64,000 nt of DNA from Pseudeuparius sepicola (lineage: Eukaryota; Arthropoda; Insecta; Coleoptera; Anthribidae): contig OY987301.1 in NCBI GenBank assembly GCA_963920635.1, forward strand, positions 44,615,820 to 44,679,819, in the 5' to 3' direction. The notes beneath the pieces are model-generated. The model searched no databases. It was given only the letters and a program-made list of their open reading frames with translations, and was not told where the DNA came from. Below, in pieces: positions 11,707-24,210 of the stretch; within the stretch, counting starts at the first letter, position 1; every line of letters starts with the position of its first letter. A program made the translations under genes and the position numbers.

Positions 11707-12604
11707 CAGGGTGATCCAAACTCGACGCCCCAGGCCTACAGCGGGAACACGAAAACTCAAAATAAAATTTCGAAAAGGGGTTCTTAAATGGGACATACTA
11801 AGGTCCAATTTTGACCGAAAATTAGCTTTTTTGATGTTTGGGAAAATGGCCGCTGTGACGTCATCGATATTATTTTCCCAGAAACATACCAGTTTTTCTC
11901 TATATATTGAAAGTCCTTATCATTCTCAACAACTTTTATAGAAAGAAATTTTCTGTATCTTTTGTCGTTCCAAATCTACAGGGTCAAATATGTAAAAAAA
12001 CATGGAATTTTTTCTAATCGTTTTTCGAAATCTAGATAGCTATGGAAACAATTGATAGTCAGAAATTAGTGTTAGGGTGCTTTGCGCACCCTTAAATTTA
12101 TTCAACTGGAATATTTTTAAAAAAAAATTTTGTAACAAACAATAATAACAAACAAGTTAGTAACAAGCACAATTCAGAAATTTAATAAATATTCCAGTTG
12201 AATAAATTTAAGGGTGCGCAAGGCACCCTAACATACTCTTAAATAATTTCTGACTATCAATTGTTTCCATAGCTACCTAGATTTCGAAAAATGATTAGAA
12301 AAAATTCCATGTTTTTTACATATTTAACTCTGTAGATTTGAAAAGACAAAAGATACAGAAAATTTATTTCTATAAAAGTTGTTGAGAATGATAAGGACTT
12401 TCAATATATAGAGAAAAACTGGTATGTTTCTGGGAAAATAATATCGATGACGTCACAGCGGCCATTTTCCCAAACATCAAAAAAGCTAATTTTCGGTCAA
12501 AATTTGACCTTACTATGTCCCATTTAAGAACCCCTTTTCGAAATTTTATTTTGAGTTTTCGTGTTCCCGCTGTAGGCCTGGGGCGTCGAGTTTGGATCAC
12601 CCTG
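11707..12604. mobile_element. 898 bp foldback/hairpin element nested in 10775-12922
   Basis: It begins cagggtgatccaaactcgac and ends with the complement gtcgagtttggatcaccctg, with TA on both sides (11705-11706 and 12605-12606). The two arms are complementary almost to the centre (~12150), so the whole element can fold on itself. The same ~75-residue frame appears in both arms because of this symmetry and is not a gene. Nesting inside the older CAGGGTG element gives the order of insertion. Confidence 0.88.
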
Positions 12605-12922
12605 TACAGTTAGTAAGTATTTTAATTAATTTTTATTTTGACAAGCTGTCATTCCGATACGGATAAAAATAATGAGGCGAAATTGTAGGGTCATAAAGAA
12701 CTCGATGAGACCTTTAAAAAGAGGTATGGCACGACCCCTATCCCCTATTCAAATTTGGGGGGTTGTTCTCCCCCCAGCTAGGGGGTTAAAGCTACGGGGA
12801 TGAAAAAAAAAACTGAAAAATAGTTCCCCCTCAAATCAAAAATCGACATGTCCGAGCGTTTTCCCAGATTTTTATTTTAAACCAAAAAAATCGGGGTGAA
12901 AAGTTTCCATTGGCCCACCCTG

Positions 12923-14338
12923 TATAATATATTCAAATAACAAAAGATAAGGGAAAGGTTTTAATTGCTATGTATGGGTCAATGTGCCATGCTTCTATAT
13001 AGGAGCCATAGTTTAAATCTACAGCTACAACGTGGATGCAAGAGGCAAGCTAAGACTTGCAAACTCGCATATAGAACGTACGGCATGCTTTCTCAGTAGA
13101 TGCTCTCAAAATAAGTAGTTAGGGAACGAGTAAGTGGTTTATGGAATGTGGGACAATATGCAAAATGGAAGAACTACATCAGTTGATATTAGGCGATGAG
13201 TCCACCCCTTCTACAAAATATCCAAAATGAATTTAAGCAAACTTGAAAAGGGAAGACAATAAAATTAATTTGGTCGTTGATGTACCTTGATTGAGCATCC
13301 TTCTAAAAGCTTTATGAATATCCAAAATTTCGAACAAATGGAAAGAAAAATTTTTTATGAAAAAAAAATACAAAAATTATACACCTGTGGTAGCTTCTAA
13401 AACATGGTTATTATTTAGGAAAACCTGTTCTCTATCTATTATTATATTCCTGATTCCTGGATTATAGGAAAAGCTCCAACCTGTCTGCCCTACGAAGGCC
13501 ATATTGCAGTTTAAAGTACCATATTCCAAGAGATAGATGCCGGATTTGAAGCCCGGATCCAACATGTCCTTGCAATTAATTAAGGCGGTGTCTAGGGGCA
13601 CTCCAGAGTGCATGCAACTTTCAGCATTGGGTGCCCTCCAAAACAAGAACGTCACAAATGTGTTGTCACTTATAGAGTTCGCGTAAAAGCTAGTATTGAC
13701 TGGACTCCATCGTCCAGCCGTGAAACTATAGAATCTCACTTTGTGTCATGTTATTGCCCCATTTTGGAACTTGCCCTTCCAATCTGGTATAAAAATAGAT
13801 GCAATAGAGGATCTGATTAGATTAATTTCTTACATTAATGGTTTTGGAGGTTTGATTGTTTGCATGATATTATTGTTATAAGGGACTGGTTAATTTCTAT
13901 TGATAATTATTTTATTTAAGGTTAGGTAGATTTACCGGAAAGTTGTAGGTCCCTATACTTATCTGAAATATTTCTTCGACTGAAACAAACTTTGTATAGG
14001 ATGTTTAAAAAAACCATGGAATATTTTCCAATATTGCACTTTTAACACTCATTATTTCGAAAATGAGTATCAGCATCCAGCATGTACTATTTGTGAGAAT
14101 TATCATGGGCCATATAGTCATTGTCGCCGCTACATAGGGGTAAGGAGGGGGGGTAGGCTGCCTCCCCCTGGATTTTTGGACGAAAATAAAAATTTCTAAG
14201 TGTTCATATTGAAAATGTCCTAAACTCAGAATATACAACATTGATTGAACATTAAGTGAAAAATGGTCACGTAATAATGTGTAGTGTAACATTAATACAT
14301 TTAATGTAATAGTAATTCACAAAAATGGTGCGATATGG
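12923..14338. other. No recognised gene; contains a repeat shared with 18460-18581
   Basis: The open frame at 13377-13739 (minus) could not be identified. Bases about 13590-13700 resemble the reverse strand of about 18460-18570, sharing ggcactccagagtgca and ttgggtgc.ctccaaa. Otherwise this is AT-rich, unassigned DNA. Confidence 0.35.
13590..13700 (+). repeat. Unidentified ~110 bp repeat, partner at 18460-18581
   Basis: One frame reads GTPECMQLSALGALQNKNV here and GTPECKQLSKLGALQSMNV on the reverse strand near 18560. Most differences keep the reading open. That could mean a duplicated exon or simply a young repeat. I do not recognise the peptide. Confidence 0.4.
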
Positions 14339-14420
14339 ATATTATTAATGCACGCACGTGAAGTTGTACGACGAGGCCGTAGGCCGAGTCGTATATTCAC
14401 ATAAGTGCATTAATAATGCC
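14339..14420. repeat. Hairpin with a gaggccgtaggccgag core
   Basis: attattaatgcac and acgacgaggcc on the left pair with ggccgagtcgt and gtgcattaataat on the right around a three-base loop. The core resembles that of the palindrome at 28861-28985 (gaggcctctggccgagg). Confidence 0.7.
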
Positions 14421-14925
14421 TATTCTATTCTAATGCATATTCTATTATGTAGAAAATTTTATCTACAACTGTTTATTATTATTATCATCAGTATATTATA
14501 AAATTTTATAAAAATATTTAATTCAACGTAAAATTAATAAAATAATTGGTTGAGAACACAAGTTACCAGTGATCATATTTTGTAACCATAGCAACAAAGC
14601 ACAAACAAAGCCACGTCAATAAATTATTAGTTATGTTAAATTTTCAAAGTTGAATAAGATCCATCTATAAAAATGAGTTCAAGCGAAGACAATCTACCTT
14701 TGGACTGTTTTATTTCTGAGATACAAAAAAAATCAGTTTTCCCAAAATCTCTAAAACCGCTTTGTATTTTTTTTGGTACTTATTTCTAAAAGGAAATAAT
14801 AGTTACTATAAAATTATATAAATTTTGCCTAGATGCTTTGATTACCACAAATTGTGAAATTGACACTGTGAAAACCGTCTGCCGAAAGAAAAAGTCACCA
14901 CACCATTTTTAGGAGAAGGTAAAGG

Positions 14926-15247
14926 CGTTGAGTGAGGAATAATAAGAGGCGCAACCTTACGAGACTCAGCGTAGCCGAAAACGCGGCACGAAAAGCGTCC
15001 TAGATAAAAAGCGTCCGAGACAAAAAAATACATATCCTTCCAGTAAAATAAAAAATATATAAAATTGTACCATTAGTTATAGTTGTAGAGGGATCGGTGT
15101 TCTCGAAAACATAAACAAGTTGTAAAAATCCGTGGTCGCTAGGCGACTATAGCGAGTGGGGGCAATGGGAGGCTTCAGGGTAAGCACATGAAAACCGGTC
15201 ACGCAATTTTATATGGGCAATGCGCCTCTTATTATTCCTCACTCAAC
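14926..15247. mobile_element. 322 bp MITE with 8 bp target duplication
   Basis: The inverted ends gttgagtgaggaataataag (extended by aggcgca) and their complement are perfect over about 27 bp. The same 8 bases, ggtaaagg, flank both sides (14918-14925 and 15248-15255). An 8 bp duplication points to hAT or P-type transposases acting in trans; the terminal bases are not typical enough to choose. There is no coding capacity. Confidence 0.78.
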
Positions 15248-16208
15248 GGTAAAGGGCAATAATAAAATACAGTAAAGTCGTGATTTAGTTAACTTCGCTT
15301 TGAGTGAACTACACCATAGAGTGAACATAGAATTTTATAATTGCATCGCAATACAGTGAACAGCAGTAACTCCAATAAGTGGACTGCCACGTTCATCGTA
15401 TTAATATTGCATTAATATTGATTGCTGATGGCCAAGAGTTCTGGAAAAAATGTGGATTCAAGGTATTGCTCCTTAATCGCTTTATCTGTGTCATTTACTA
15501 ATTGCCCTACACTCACTGCGATTACTATGGTTTTCTATGGTTTTCCGTATTACTTGAGCGAATGCTGTCCTAGTTCTATTGGGAAAAGTCGGCCCTAGCC
15601 GCAAATTGCAATGAAGACAAAATAATAGTAATTGCCTCCTTCCCCCGCACCAGCAATCAGTTGCTTCTGGAGTGGTATTGTGAGGGTGACAATTAATATT
15701 ATTATTATTGTAAGGGATTCCCCCTTTTACAAATAAACCCCTATTATTTAGTTTGTACAATCTCACTGTTATTTTTTGCAGAATAAACATTATTTCTTTG
15801 AATAGGTGCCCTTAATTTCATTCCTCGCAAAAGTGAACACCCCTGAAATAGTGTAGTCACTTAATATTTATTAAAAAAAACCTTCCTTCTGGAAAAAAAT
15901 ATTTGTATGTACCAAAATTAAAAAAAAAAAAAATAAATTTCAACATCCCAAAAAAATCAGGAATAAACCTATATTCATATTTTTTTTTCCTTAAAATCAT
16001 CCTAGGATTATCGCCCTTTAGGATAAGCATTCAATGGGCTAGTACGATTAAATTTTAAAAATTAATTTGATGTTTGCGATGGTGAACTACAGTCATCTAG
16101 TTCCTTAAAAGGGCCCCTTGTCCAAGATAAATATCCACAATCTTAGAAATTTGAAAATACCTTAAGATATTTAAGGTAGTAGTAATCTTCTTTACCAACA
16201 TCATAATA

Positions 16209-16924
16209 CAGGGTGGACCCAGATATAAAAGACAAACAAATTTCGAGTTGAAACTTGACTTTTGGGAGATCAGCCTTGCTGAGAAACTAATTTGCACCAT
16301 ATTTTTATATTTTAAAAATCAAGCAGGCCATGACGGGCAATTTATTCATTTTCAGTTCAGGTACACTACCTTTTCCTCAAGAGATATCAAAAAATTTTAT
16401 TGGAAAAAGTTGTCGAGAATAAAAACCCAAAACCCCGTGCCAAATTTTAAAACAATCGGCAGACTTTGATTTTTTAAATTTCAACTTGATTTTTTGGAAG
16501 AAAATCAAAGTATGCCGATTGTTTTAAAATTTAGTACAGGGTCTTAAATTTGCATTCTGAAAATTTTTTCTGATAAAATTTTTCGATAAATGTACTTGAT
16601 TTGCGCGAAAACCGCAAAAATGGATAAATTTGAAAAAAAAAAAACAAAGCGTGTCGATTTTTTTAAAATTTGGTACTGGGACTTAGATTTGCATTCTGAA
16701 CAACTTTTTCTAATAAAATGTTTCGATATCTCTTAAGGAAAAGGTAGTTTACCTCAACTGAAAATGAATAAATTGCCCGTCAAGGCCTGCTTGATTTTTA
16801 AAATATAAAAATACGGTGCAAATTAATTTCTAATCAAGCAAAGCTGATCCCCCAAAGCTCAAGTTTCAACTTGAAATTTTTTTGTCTTTTACACCTATCG
16901 TATAGTCCATCTGGGTCCACCCTG
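16209..16924. mobile_element. 716 bp hairpin element, TA-flanked
   Basis: It starts cagggtggacccagatataa and ends tctgggtccaccctg, with TA duplicated at 16207-16208 and 16925-16926. The arms stay complementary far inward: tcaagcaggcc.tgacgggcaa on the left matches ttgcccgtcaaggcctgctt on the right. Additional short repeats of aatcaaag.atgccgattg lie near the centre. It is a non-autonomous Tc1/mariner-type element. Confidence 0.85.
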
Positions 16925-17062
16925 TATATCCATGGGTCTATCTCAAAACCGCGTGCGGCAACTTCAGGGTACCTAGGTTAGCGATTTGTGGGCTGACAGT
17001 ATGACAGCATGACAGCTTAAAGTATGATTACCTGCTATCTGCTGGATGAGACTGGATTCTAA

Positions 17063-17312
17063 AGGTGGATTTATAAACTCGACGTTTGTGTTGGCGCCCG
17101 CCGTTGCCGTTTGCATCGAAAATTCAATCCCAATATTTTATGTGTAACCGTTTATAAACGCCGCCGTCGAACGTTGCCATCTGCGTCCGATGCTGTCCGA
17201 GAGAAACTAATTTCATCTTTCACGTTCAGTCGTTCACATTTCTGGACGCAAACTGCGAAGGTCACCATGAACTTCGAGCGCCAACGCAAACGTCGAGTTT
17301 ATAAATCCACCT
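17063..17312. mobile_element. 250 bp PIF/Harbinger-like MITE (TAA target site)
   Basis: The inverted ends aggtggatttataaactcga, continuing through cgtttg, match the complement at the right end for at least 35 bp with a mismatch or two. TAA flanks both sides (17060-17062, 17313-17315). A three-base TWA duplication is the signature of PIF/Harbinger. The interior is more GC-rich than the surroundings and has an incidental 81-codon open frame. Confidence 0.72.
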
Positions 17313-18377
17313 TAAGAATAAAACTGCTTGCTTCAAGTGTCCCTGTCGTTACATAGCAAGACCTGGAGGGTAGGTACCTAGGTACCCATTAATACATTTT
17401 ATAAATAAATAATGTAAGCATTTAAATCCCACAGTATTTCCGTATACATATTTTGTTCATTTGAAAACATATTTTCCTTTTAGTGCGTGTGAAAGTGGAA
17501 TTTTGAAGTTTAATTAGGGGAATGTTTTGAAAAAGCTTATTCCAACAATCTTCCTATTATGGCGACTGTTGCGCTGATATTATATAAACAATTTAGATCT
17601 ATTTTCACCAGAAAATAGAACAGGGAAAGTACAAGGGTGGGTAAATTGATATATTTTTAATATTAGATTAGCTAGTAAATATTCGTGCTTACAAGTTATG
17701 TAAATATAGACATTTGCCATGATACTAAGTATCATGGATATTTGATCTAAGTGTCTATTTATGTATTTTTCCGCGTCATTATGTTCTTCCTCGACAAATT
17801 CAGGTTAATCGAAGGCGAATACGTGGACCTTGTAAGAATTTTCCCCAATTCATTTTGTTTTCTTTAAGCTAGGTGGGAAAAAATATATTGCAATACAATT
17901 ATAGCTTGGTATTTAAATAAGTACTTACATTAAATGGTAGTTATTTCGCATTCACTATTCATTATTGGCTTGATACAGCAAACAGCACAAAAAAAAACAG
18001 AACCCGAATCACTAACATCTTCAGCAGAGGAATCTTGGAAGTATCTGGTATCTAAATCAACCACATTTTATACCTATAATAGACTTTTCTATATATTTCC
18101 TACCTATCTACATTATAAATATTATTTATAACAAGGAAGATTGTGTCAACTTAGCTACAGAGGACTTTCAGCATATATCGACTGTATCTAGCGCCATCTT
18201 TTGAGAGCAAAAGGAGCAATACCTTATAATTTTGGATTATTTTTTTATTTAAAAACTAAGAGGAACTACTAAACTTCTATTATCTGCCTGCATGCAGTTT
18301 TCTATATGGCCAGACTAGCCCATTATGTAATACCTTGTAATATCTGTAAACTGTAAAGCTGCTTAAATACACAAATT

Positions 18378-18581
18378 TTAAAAACTACGGGATTCAATCA
18401 ATTCCATACTTACTGTAGTTCCAAAATCCAAACAGTGACCGCTAAGAAACACAGTGCACACAAATTTTGTGTTCTTATACATGCACTCCACTACTGATGT
18501 CACATACATGACGTTCATGCTTTGGAGTGCACCCAACTTTGAAAGTTGCTTGCACTCTGGAGTGCCCCGAGATGCTCCCAT
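18378..18581 (-). other. Unrecognised open frame sharing a repeat with 13590-13700
   Basis: A 67-codon frame on the minus strand contains GTPECKQLSKLGALQSMNV followed by MYVTSVVECMYKNTK. The first part is related to the plus strand at 13590-13700. An ag|taag-like donor follows in the same direction, so an exon is conceivable, but the protein is not one I recognise and the repeat explanation is at least as good. Confidence 0.22.
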
Positions 18582-18765
18582 TAGTTAAACTATTTTTCAG
18601 AGAATTAATTATGTTGAAAGATATTGCAATCAGAAAAATGTTTTTTTATGTGAAATAGCCAAATATGTTTTTTATTTTTTTCAGGTATTATATTTACTGC
18701 TGAGGATGATTACTTATTTGGAACCCGAACATAATATGTACGGTTTTTAAGAATAACAATAAGCT

Positions 18766-18905
18766 GTACAAAAATTTTAACCAGGGTAAAGTTGAACCCC
18801 TGGGGCATGCCTATAAAGTTATATTTTTAAAAACTCAAAAATAATATTTCTTTTTTCCATGAAATGTTTTTTAAAAATATTGTAACCGCTGACCTTGTTC
18901 CATCC
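18766..18905 (+). repeat. Dispersed repeat, aaccagg...cctgg family (longest copy)
   Basis: Contains aaattttaaccagggtaaag, ttgaacccctggggcatgcc and then an A/T-rich stretch ending gctgaccttgttcc. The same order is seen at 28121-28262 and, reversed, at 9838-9975. Just downstream, tccaccattctaatttaaag with gttgccacacttcataaa recurs at about 28758-28803. Confidence 0.65.
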
Positions 18906-19542
18906 ACCATTCTAATTTAAAGTCTGCAAGTTGCCACACTTCATAAAAATCTTAATGTTATTTTAAAATATTTAAAAAATACAAAAACAAATTATTTATA
19001 GCAAATATCAATTTTTAAAAATGTTTATCCTTTATTTTTGAATTTTCTAAAAAAATAACTTCATAGGCATATGTGTGTGTCAAAGACTCATCCTGTACAG
19101 TGTAGTTGACTGAGTCCATTCTTAATTATGATTTAAAAATATAAACATCTATTCATTTACGTTATTTTGGTGTTGTATGGGGTGGCAGTGTGTCCATGGA
19201 TTTATATACCGGGTGTTCTATTTACAAGAAATCGTATTTCATAAGGGGGGAATTTTTGGCCAGACCCTGTACATTTAGGCATTGAATCAAAACTTGGTAC
19301 TGAGGCGTAGCTTTTTAAAACCAACAACTTTTATTAACTGCTTTTCGTAGTTTACTTACACATAAAGGTAATTTGTAATTCGTTCTTAGCTTTCATATTT
19401 TTCTAAATTCTGATATCTGACAAAATAAGATGCTTTTGGGTTGTTTGAGCACGAGCAGAAGGTTTTATGAAGAATAACTTTTTTCATAAACCTATAAATA
19501 AAAAAGTTTTCAATCTTTGAGAATCCATGGGCACACCATATA

Positions 19543-19805
19543 CAGGGTGTTTCGGGAGGAAATGGAAATATATATATTTTTAAGTTATTCAAGTTAACTT
19601 TGATAACTGATAACGTTTCAATTTTTAAACTAAGAAATAATAAAAAGCTACTTGTTTTTGTAAATTTTTCTTTAGTGTTTAAATTACAATAATTAATCAA
19701 AGTATCTCCGAAACAAATGAAAATCAGACTTGAACATAATATGAACTTATTTTGTCTTCCTAGACATGTCCTTAAAATATTTCCATTTCCCCCCGAAACA
19801 CTCTG
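19543..19805. mobile_element. 263 bp TA-flanked MITE
   Basis: cagggtgtttcgggaggaaa followed by tggaaatat is mirrored by atatttccatttccccccga then aacactctg at the other end. TA lies on both sides (19541-19542, 19806-19807). The terminal cactctg differs by one base from a perfect match. It is a short mariner-type non-autonomous element. Confidence 0.82.
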
Positions 19806-19841
19806 TATACATATTGTCCTATCCAATTTAAATCTAACTTT

Positions 19842-20272
19842 TTAAAAATTATAAATGCTTTTATGGTTGGACCCCAGGTCAGTTATCACACTTTCTAAAA
19901 TGGTCAAACCATATAACAGTAAACTTAAAACCATCAGACGGGTAAGTTTTTCCGTATTTGGCAAGCATATCTGGCAATCAGAGTACATAAATCGGAGTTG
20001 TGATATGACTGGCCACCCCGTCCAAGCTGCTGTAAAAGTATGCGGCAGATTTTCTTGGAGGTCTAGCATACGTTTATTTAATAAAGCAAGTCTTGAAGTA
20101 ATTGTTTCATTTCTGTTTGTTTTATAGAAAAGTAAGATTCAGTAAAACCTCCAAAAATGTGCCGTATGCTTGGTGTAAATCGTAATACCGTGTTTTGTGT
20201 CCTGACATGCTGGCCATTGCAGTATCTGCATCAAACAACATGCGTACGTATGGCCAATTTATTTATTAGGGA
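19842..20272 (-). other. Unrecognised coding-like region on the minus strand
   Basis: Two open segments follow each other on the minus strand. One (about 20272-20125) contains MLFDADTAMASMSGHKTRYY and DLHQAYGTFLEV. The other (20114-19842) contains RMLDLQENLPHTFTAAWTG and QICLPNTEKLTRL. They are joined by a frame change. The composition is more protein-like than most chance frames here, but I know no family with these motifs. It may be a decayed transposon or a host pseudogene. No splice sites clearly join the parts. Confidence 0.25.
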
Positions 20273-20743
20273 TGAGACATTGTTTTAAAGGTCGTTCAAC
20301 TAAGTTTAGATACATACAAGCACAGAAAATATTGCTCCATGACAGAAATCATCTTAATGACAATGGACTCCTAACTCTTTCTACATCTATCGATTATGGG
20401 GCCCATTATCACATTTAAGTAAGATACTATTCCAGAAAAATATAATTTAAAAATAACTTGCAGAAATTTGTTATTTTAATCATAAGTTGGAGTTCATTTG
20501 GCAGATGCCATTAAGTAGCCTTCTGTTGTGGATCTATGTTTTCTGTGTTACAAGTCAAAGGCTATATTCCGAAACCTGCTGAAAGTACTGATTTTAATGA
20601 TACTGAAGGTGCTGGTAAAATTTGTTCCGAAATGGAACGCTTTCAGCACTTTCCACGAATCATATATTTTGTGCACAAATCATATTTTTGTGACACAGAC
20701 CAAAAAATTAAAACCTAACCTAAGATTTTTTGTTTTTGTTTGA

Positions 20744-23260
20744 CTTGCTTATTGCTTTTTCATATAAGGAAAATGGAAAATGACCGATTATTTGAATTTG
20801 GATAGTGTACAAGGGTAATATTATTTCGGAGATTTTTCCCTTTCATTTGGTGATAAATCATCCCCAGGGAATTAAATTACAAGTTTCACATATAAATGTG
20901 ATCTAGATTTACCGAACTATGTGTAAGTATCTTTCACAACACAACTCTTGATTGCGAAATATGAAAGTATCTCTTTGGTTTAAATAGGTACTATAGTGTC
21001 TTTACATGCCTAGTTATAAGTTTCTATTTGCTGCCCAAGCTTTTTTTCCAGAATTTTTTGTAGCATAAATAATTATTCTCTTCATTTTTAGTAAGATTTA
21101 GGGATTTCAGATCTGAGGACAGAGCATTTACAGCAATCTCATAATTTTCAATGTTTCTTTCAGATGATCAAATTGAGATTGGTGTATCTCATGGCTTGCG
21201 AATTCATATGGCATATAAATCGAGTCAAGTATTGGTGGTTTCCATCTTAGTTTCTTTAGACTCACAACTTATAAATAATTTTGTGGATTTGTCAGTCCAA
21301 TAAAATGATCTGTCTTCGTTTTCTACTACCTCGAGTTGTACAATTTCTCAGTCATTTTTGCTTTTAGTTAGTAAATGCTAGGATGATTGTTGATTTTGAA
21401 TTTCTTCTCTAGGAGCCCTAGCATCTTCTAATAGTTTTGTTGCAAAGTTAATATCTATACCGAAGTCTAAAAACTCGAATGCTTTAGTAGGTACCTGAAC
21501 TAATAATAAATACCTTACTTAATTTAGCCTTTTCGTACTCTAGATTTTTTTCATTTATAATCTACAAAAGGGTTTTTATGGAAGTATGGAATGAGGAATT
21601 TGGCCAAATATAGAATTTTGAAGTTTTGTTGCCAAATAAACAGTACAAAATTCGCAGAATAAACTATAGGCCACTCAAATGCTGAATATGCATCACTACC
21701 TGTCCCCAGTACTTTCAGCACAGAAATGTTATTTAGGATGTTATGATGCTATCCGCACTGATTTTCCTGATTTTGAAGAAAAATTTGTCAGTTTCAGCAG
21801 TTCCAGTGGGTCTCGGAACATAACCAAAATCATTAATTTCCATGGTAACTTGACACCACTTTTTCCCACCAAGTAAGCTACTAAGTTTTCTTTTTGGAAA
21901 TATATTTGGAAACATGAAATGTGTTATCTTTAAGATTTTTGGGAAAAGATTTTAACCCAAAAGTATAACTATGCGAATTTGTCACATATTGATTTCTTAT
22001 TTTTGAGCTTTATATCATATGGGTTTACACTTGAATTGTTGTGGAACTTGGGGAGATTGAGTTTCGGTGATATCAATATCAAGATATTAACTACTGTTGA
22101 CCTGCATTTTCAAAATAACAACCAAGGGAAGAAGCCAAGTCCGGTCAAAATAATGTAACCACAAGAGAGATGTAATATCGTTTTTCTACTCCTATACTAG
22201 TAACATATCTATTAACTAAAGGTTTGCGCAACTGCTAATAATGGCCATTGTGATAAATATTTTTAAATAATTTTTGTCTCAAAATGTGAGTAATTACTTA
22301 GATTAAAATTTGTATTGACCAAAAGTTTTAAATTATGAGTGTTACTCGCTACAGATCGAAAAAAACCATTTTATGGGTCAACATTTTGAATCACCACATA
22401 CGTGCTGTACATTGAGTCTTAAGAAATACGAGCCTAAATCGCAAGCAAGAGTATTTTGGTACCATTTGGTTTGAGATTAAGCCCATGGCTAGCTGTAGTG
22501 TAAGTATAGAACGCATTAGATTTTTCAGTTTCTTATAGTGGACCATTGGTTCGCTTTGTGGCTTTAAACAAATTATTCTATTTTCATTCTTGCATACGTT
22601 ACAAAATACTCTCAACAATTATCTAGAATTTTCGCTTCGTCAACTGGTGGAACAGATCATCCCGTAATTCCAAAATAGTGTTTATTCTTCTGCAATTCAC
22701 CTAATGGTATGTGCATACCATTTTCTTCATGTTATCACAAAGAAATCTACCTATAAATGCTGTGTTATGTCAAAACTGTGAAATACTGGCCACAAAGAGA
22801 GTTCGTCACCATAGAAAGAAGGTAAATCTTAATAAAGATGGATATTTAAAATTTGGGACATTCTAATATATGTATAGTACCATTTTTTTCATCGAGTAGT
22901 GCCACTTCAGATTGCAAACAACAATGAAATTATTACGTCACACTCAGCGGTACAGATACAACTGATAGTAAAAAAATGTCATTTTAATAGGTTCAAAAAT
23001 GCTTAATAAAAAAATACATGGCGTTAAAGTTTATCTAAAAAACAGATTTTCCTGAATATTTTGGAAGAGTGTCATAAATTGTGACAATATTATCGAATTA
23101 AAGCATTGATACCCAAGGTTAGTAACTCGACCAAATTCAAATAAAATTTCATTTATTTGGATAGAACATCATAAAATTTGATATAAGCTTTCATGATAAT
23201 TAACGAGTGGCGTAAAAATGGAATTTTATTGGTTCTCAGAGGAAAAAGGAATATAATAGT
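20744..23260. other. Unassigned AT-rich DNA
   Basis: No complete transposon or gene was recognised. A short frame near 22730-22821 contains NAVLCQNCEILATKRVRHHR followed by a gtaaat donor-like site; it is too short to name. Confidence 0.35.
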
Positions 23261-23261
23261 A

Positions 23262-23402
23262 TATTACATAGCGAGAGTCGTAAACAGCTTATTACGTACG
23301 AGTGGAAAACTTTGCACACGAGCTGCGCAGCGGCGAGTGCTGTAATTCCACGAGTATGTAATAAGCTTACAACTCGAGTTTTGTATTATAATTTTTCTTC
23401 GA
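23262..23402. repeat. Hairpin repeat around agctgcgcagcggcga
   Basis: ataatagtatattacatagc, cgagagt and cttattacgtacgagtggaa on the left pair imperfectly with ttccacgagtatgtaataag, actcgag and attataat on the right. The GC-rich centre and the arrangement resemble the other hairpin repeats with gaggcc cores in this window. Confidence 0.6.
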
Positions 23403-23950
23403 CGAAAGAAAAACTATTATAATAGATAAACTATACATCTGATTATCTGAGATAACAACAATTGGTATGCTGGTTAGTTGCTATGGTGACGCGGATGCCG
23501 CGCTAACAATGCACCCGTGATAATTGCGTTTTAATTAAGAACAGATACGTAATTTTTTTTATTACATGCCAGTCATTACGTGTCAGGGTTCGTAACAATT
23601 GACTTACTTATAACCTAAACCGTCACTTAATAGGTATGTTACTAGCATAGGAGTAGAAAAATGCTTTTAGGCAGTTTATTTGAAAAAAAAATAGTCGTAA
23701 CAATTTTAAACTAAAAAGTACTTAGTAAATACTATATAAAATGTTAGTAATAACCGAGGTTATTACCGAGGTAATAACTAACTAATCAACAAAGAAAATG
23801 TTCGGTTTCTTATTGTATTTACCTACATGCTCCGATTCAATAATATCAAAATTTCCACAAAACTGATAGATACGAAAAAGTGTCAAGCAACAAAATTATT
23901 GTTCACGAAATCCATAGTCGGCGCGCTGAGTATTTTCCTGCCATTGATCT

Positions 23951-24034
23951 GCACCTGTAAACAGTAATTTTGTTAAGCCAAAAACGTATGGCGGCAATGG
24001 ACCGGGGCCCACGGAAACTTACGGGCCACCGCGC
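23951..24034 (+). repeat. Repeat shared with 47170-47215 plus a GC-rich inverted block
   Basis: cacctgtaaacagtaatttt and gccaaaaacgt recur with few changes at 47170-47215. Next to it, 24004-24034 (31 bp beginning ggggcccacggaaacttacg) is the exact reverse complement of 25460-25490, and tagacgtcc at ~24056 pairs with ggacgtcta at ~25428. These form an outer inverted repeat around the hairpin element at 24211-25213. Confidence 0.7.
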
Positions 24035-24210
24035 TCGTTTCGCTCTGCGTCGGTAGACGTCCGAACTTGGCGTGTACGCGCTTGAGATTTTTCCGATTTA
24101 GAACTATTTTAGTTATAGTTATATCTAAAAAAAATTATAAACAAAAGGCTTTTATATGTGCTTTTGGCATATATTTAATAAAATATAAATATATATACAG
24201 CCAAGCCAAC

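Larger units (their letters stand above)
10775..12922. mobile_element. TA-flanked CAGGGTG inverted-repeat element
   Basis: It begins cagggtgggccaatgaaaac and ends with the complement ...ttggcccaccctg, with TA on both sides (10773-10774, 12923-12924), as for Tc1/mariner. Arms are roughly 10775-11060 and 12620-12922. A ~270 bp block containing ccccctagctggggggagaac is present twice in tandem on the left (about 10860-11110 and 11115-11380) and once inverted on the right. The middle holds a palindromic minisatellite (11382-11509) and a second complete hairpin element (11707-12604). No transposase is present, so it is non-autonomous. Confidence 0.82.

Noticed and set aside
15268..15870. Possible Tigger-like end (cagtaaagtcgtgatttagt) with gtgaac-rich sequence
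   Set aside because: I could not find a convincing matching opposite end or target duplication.
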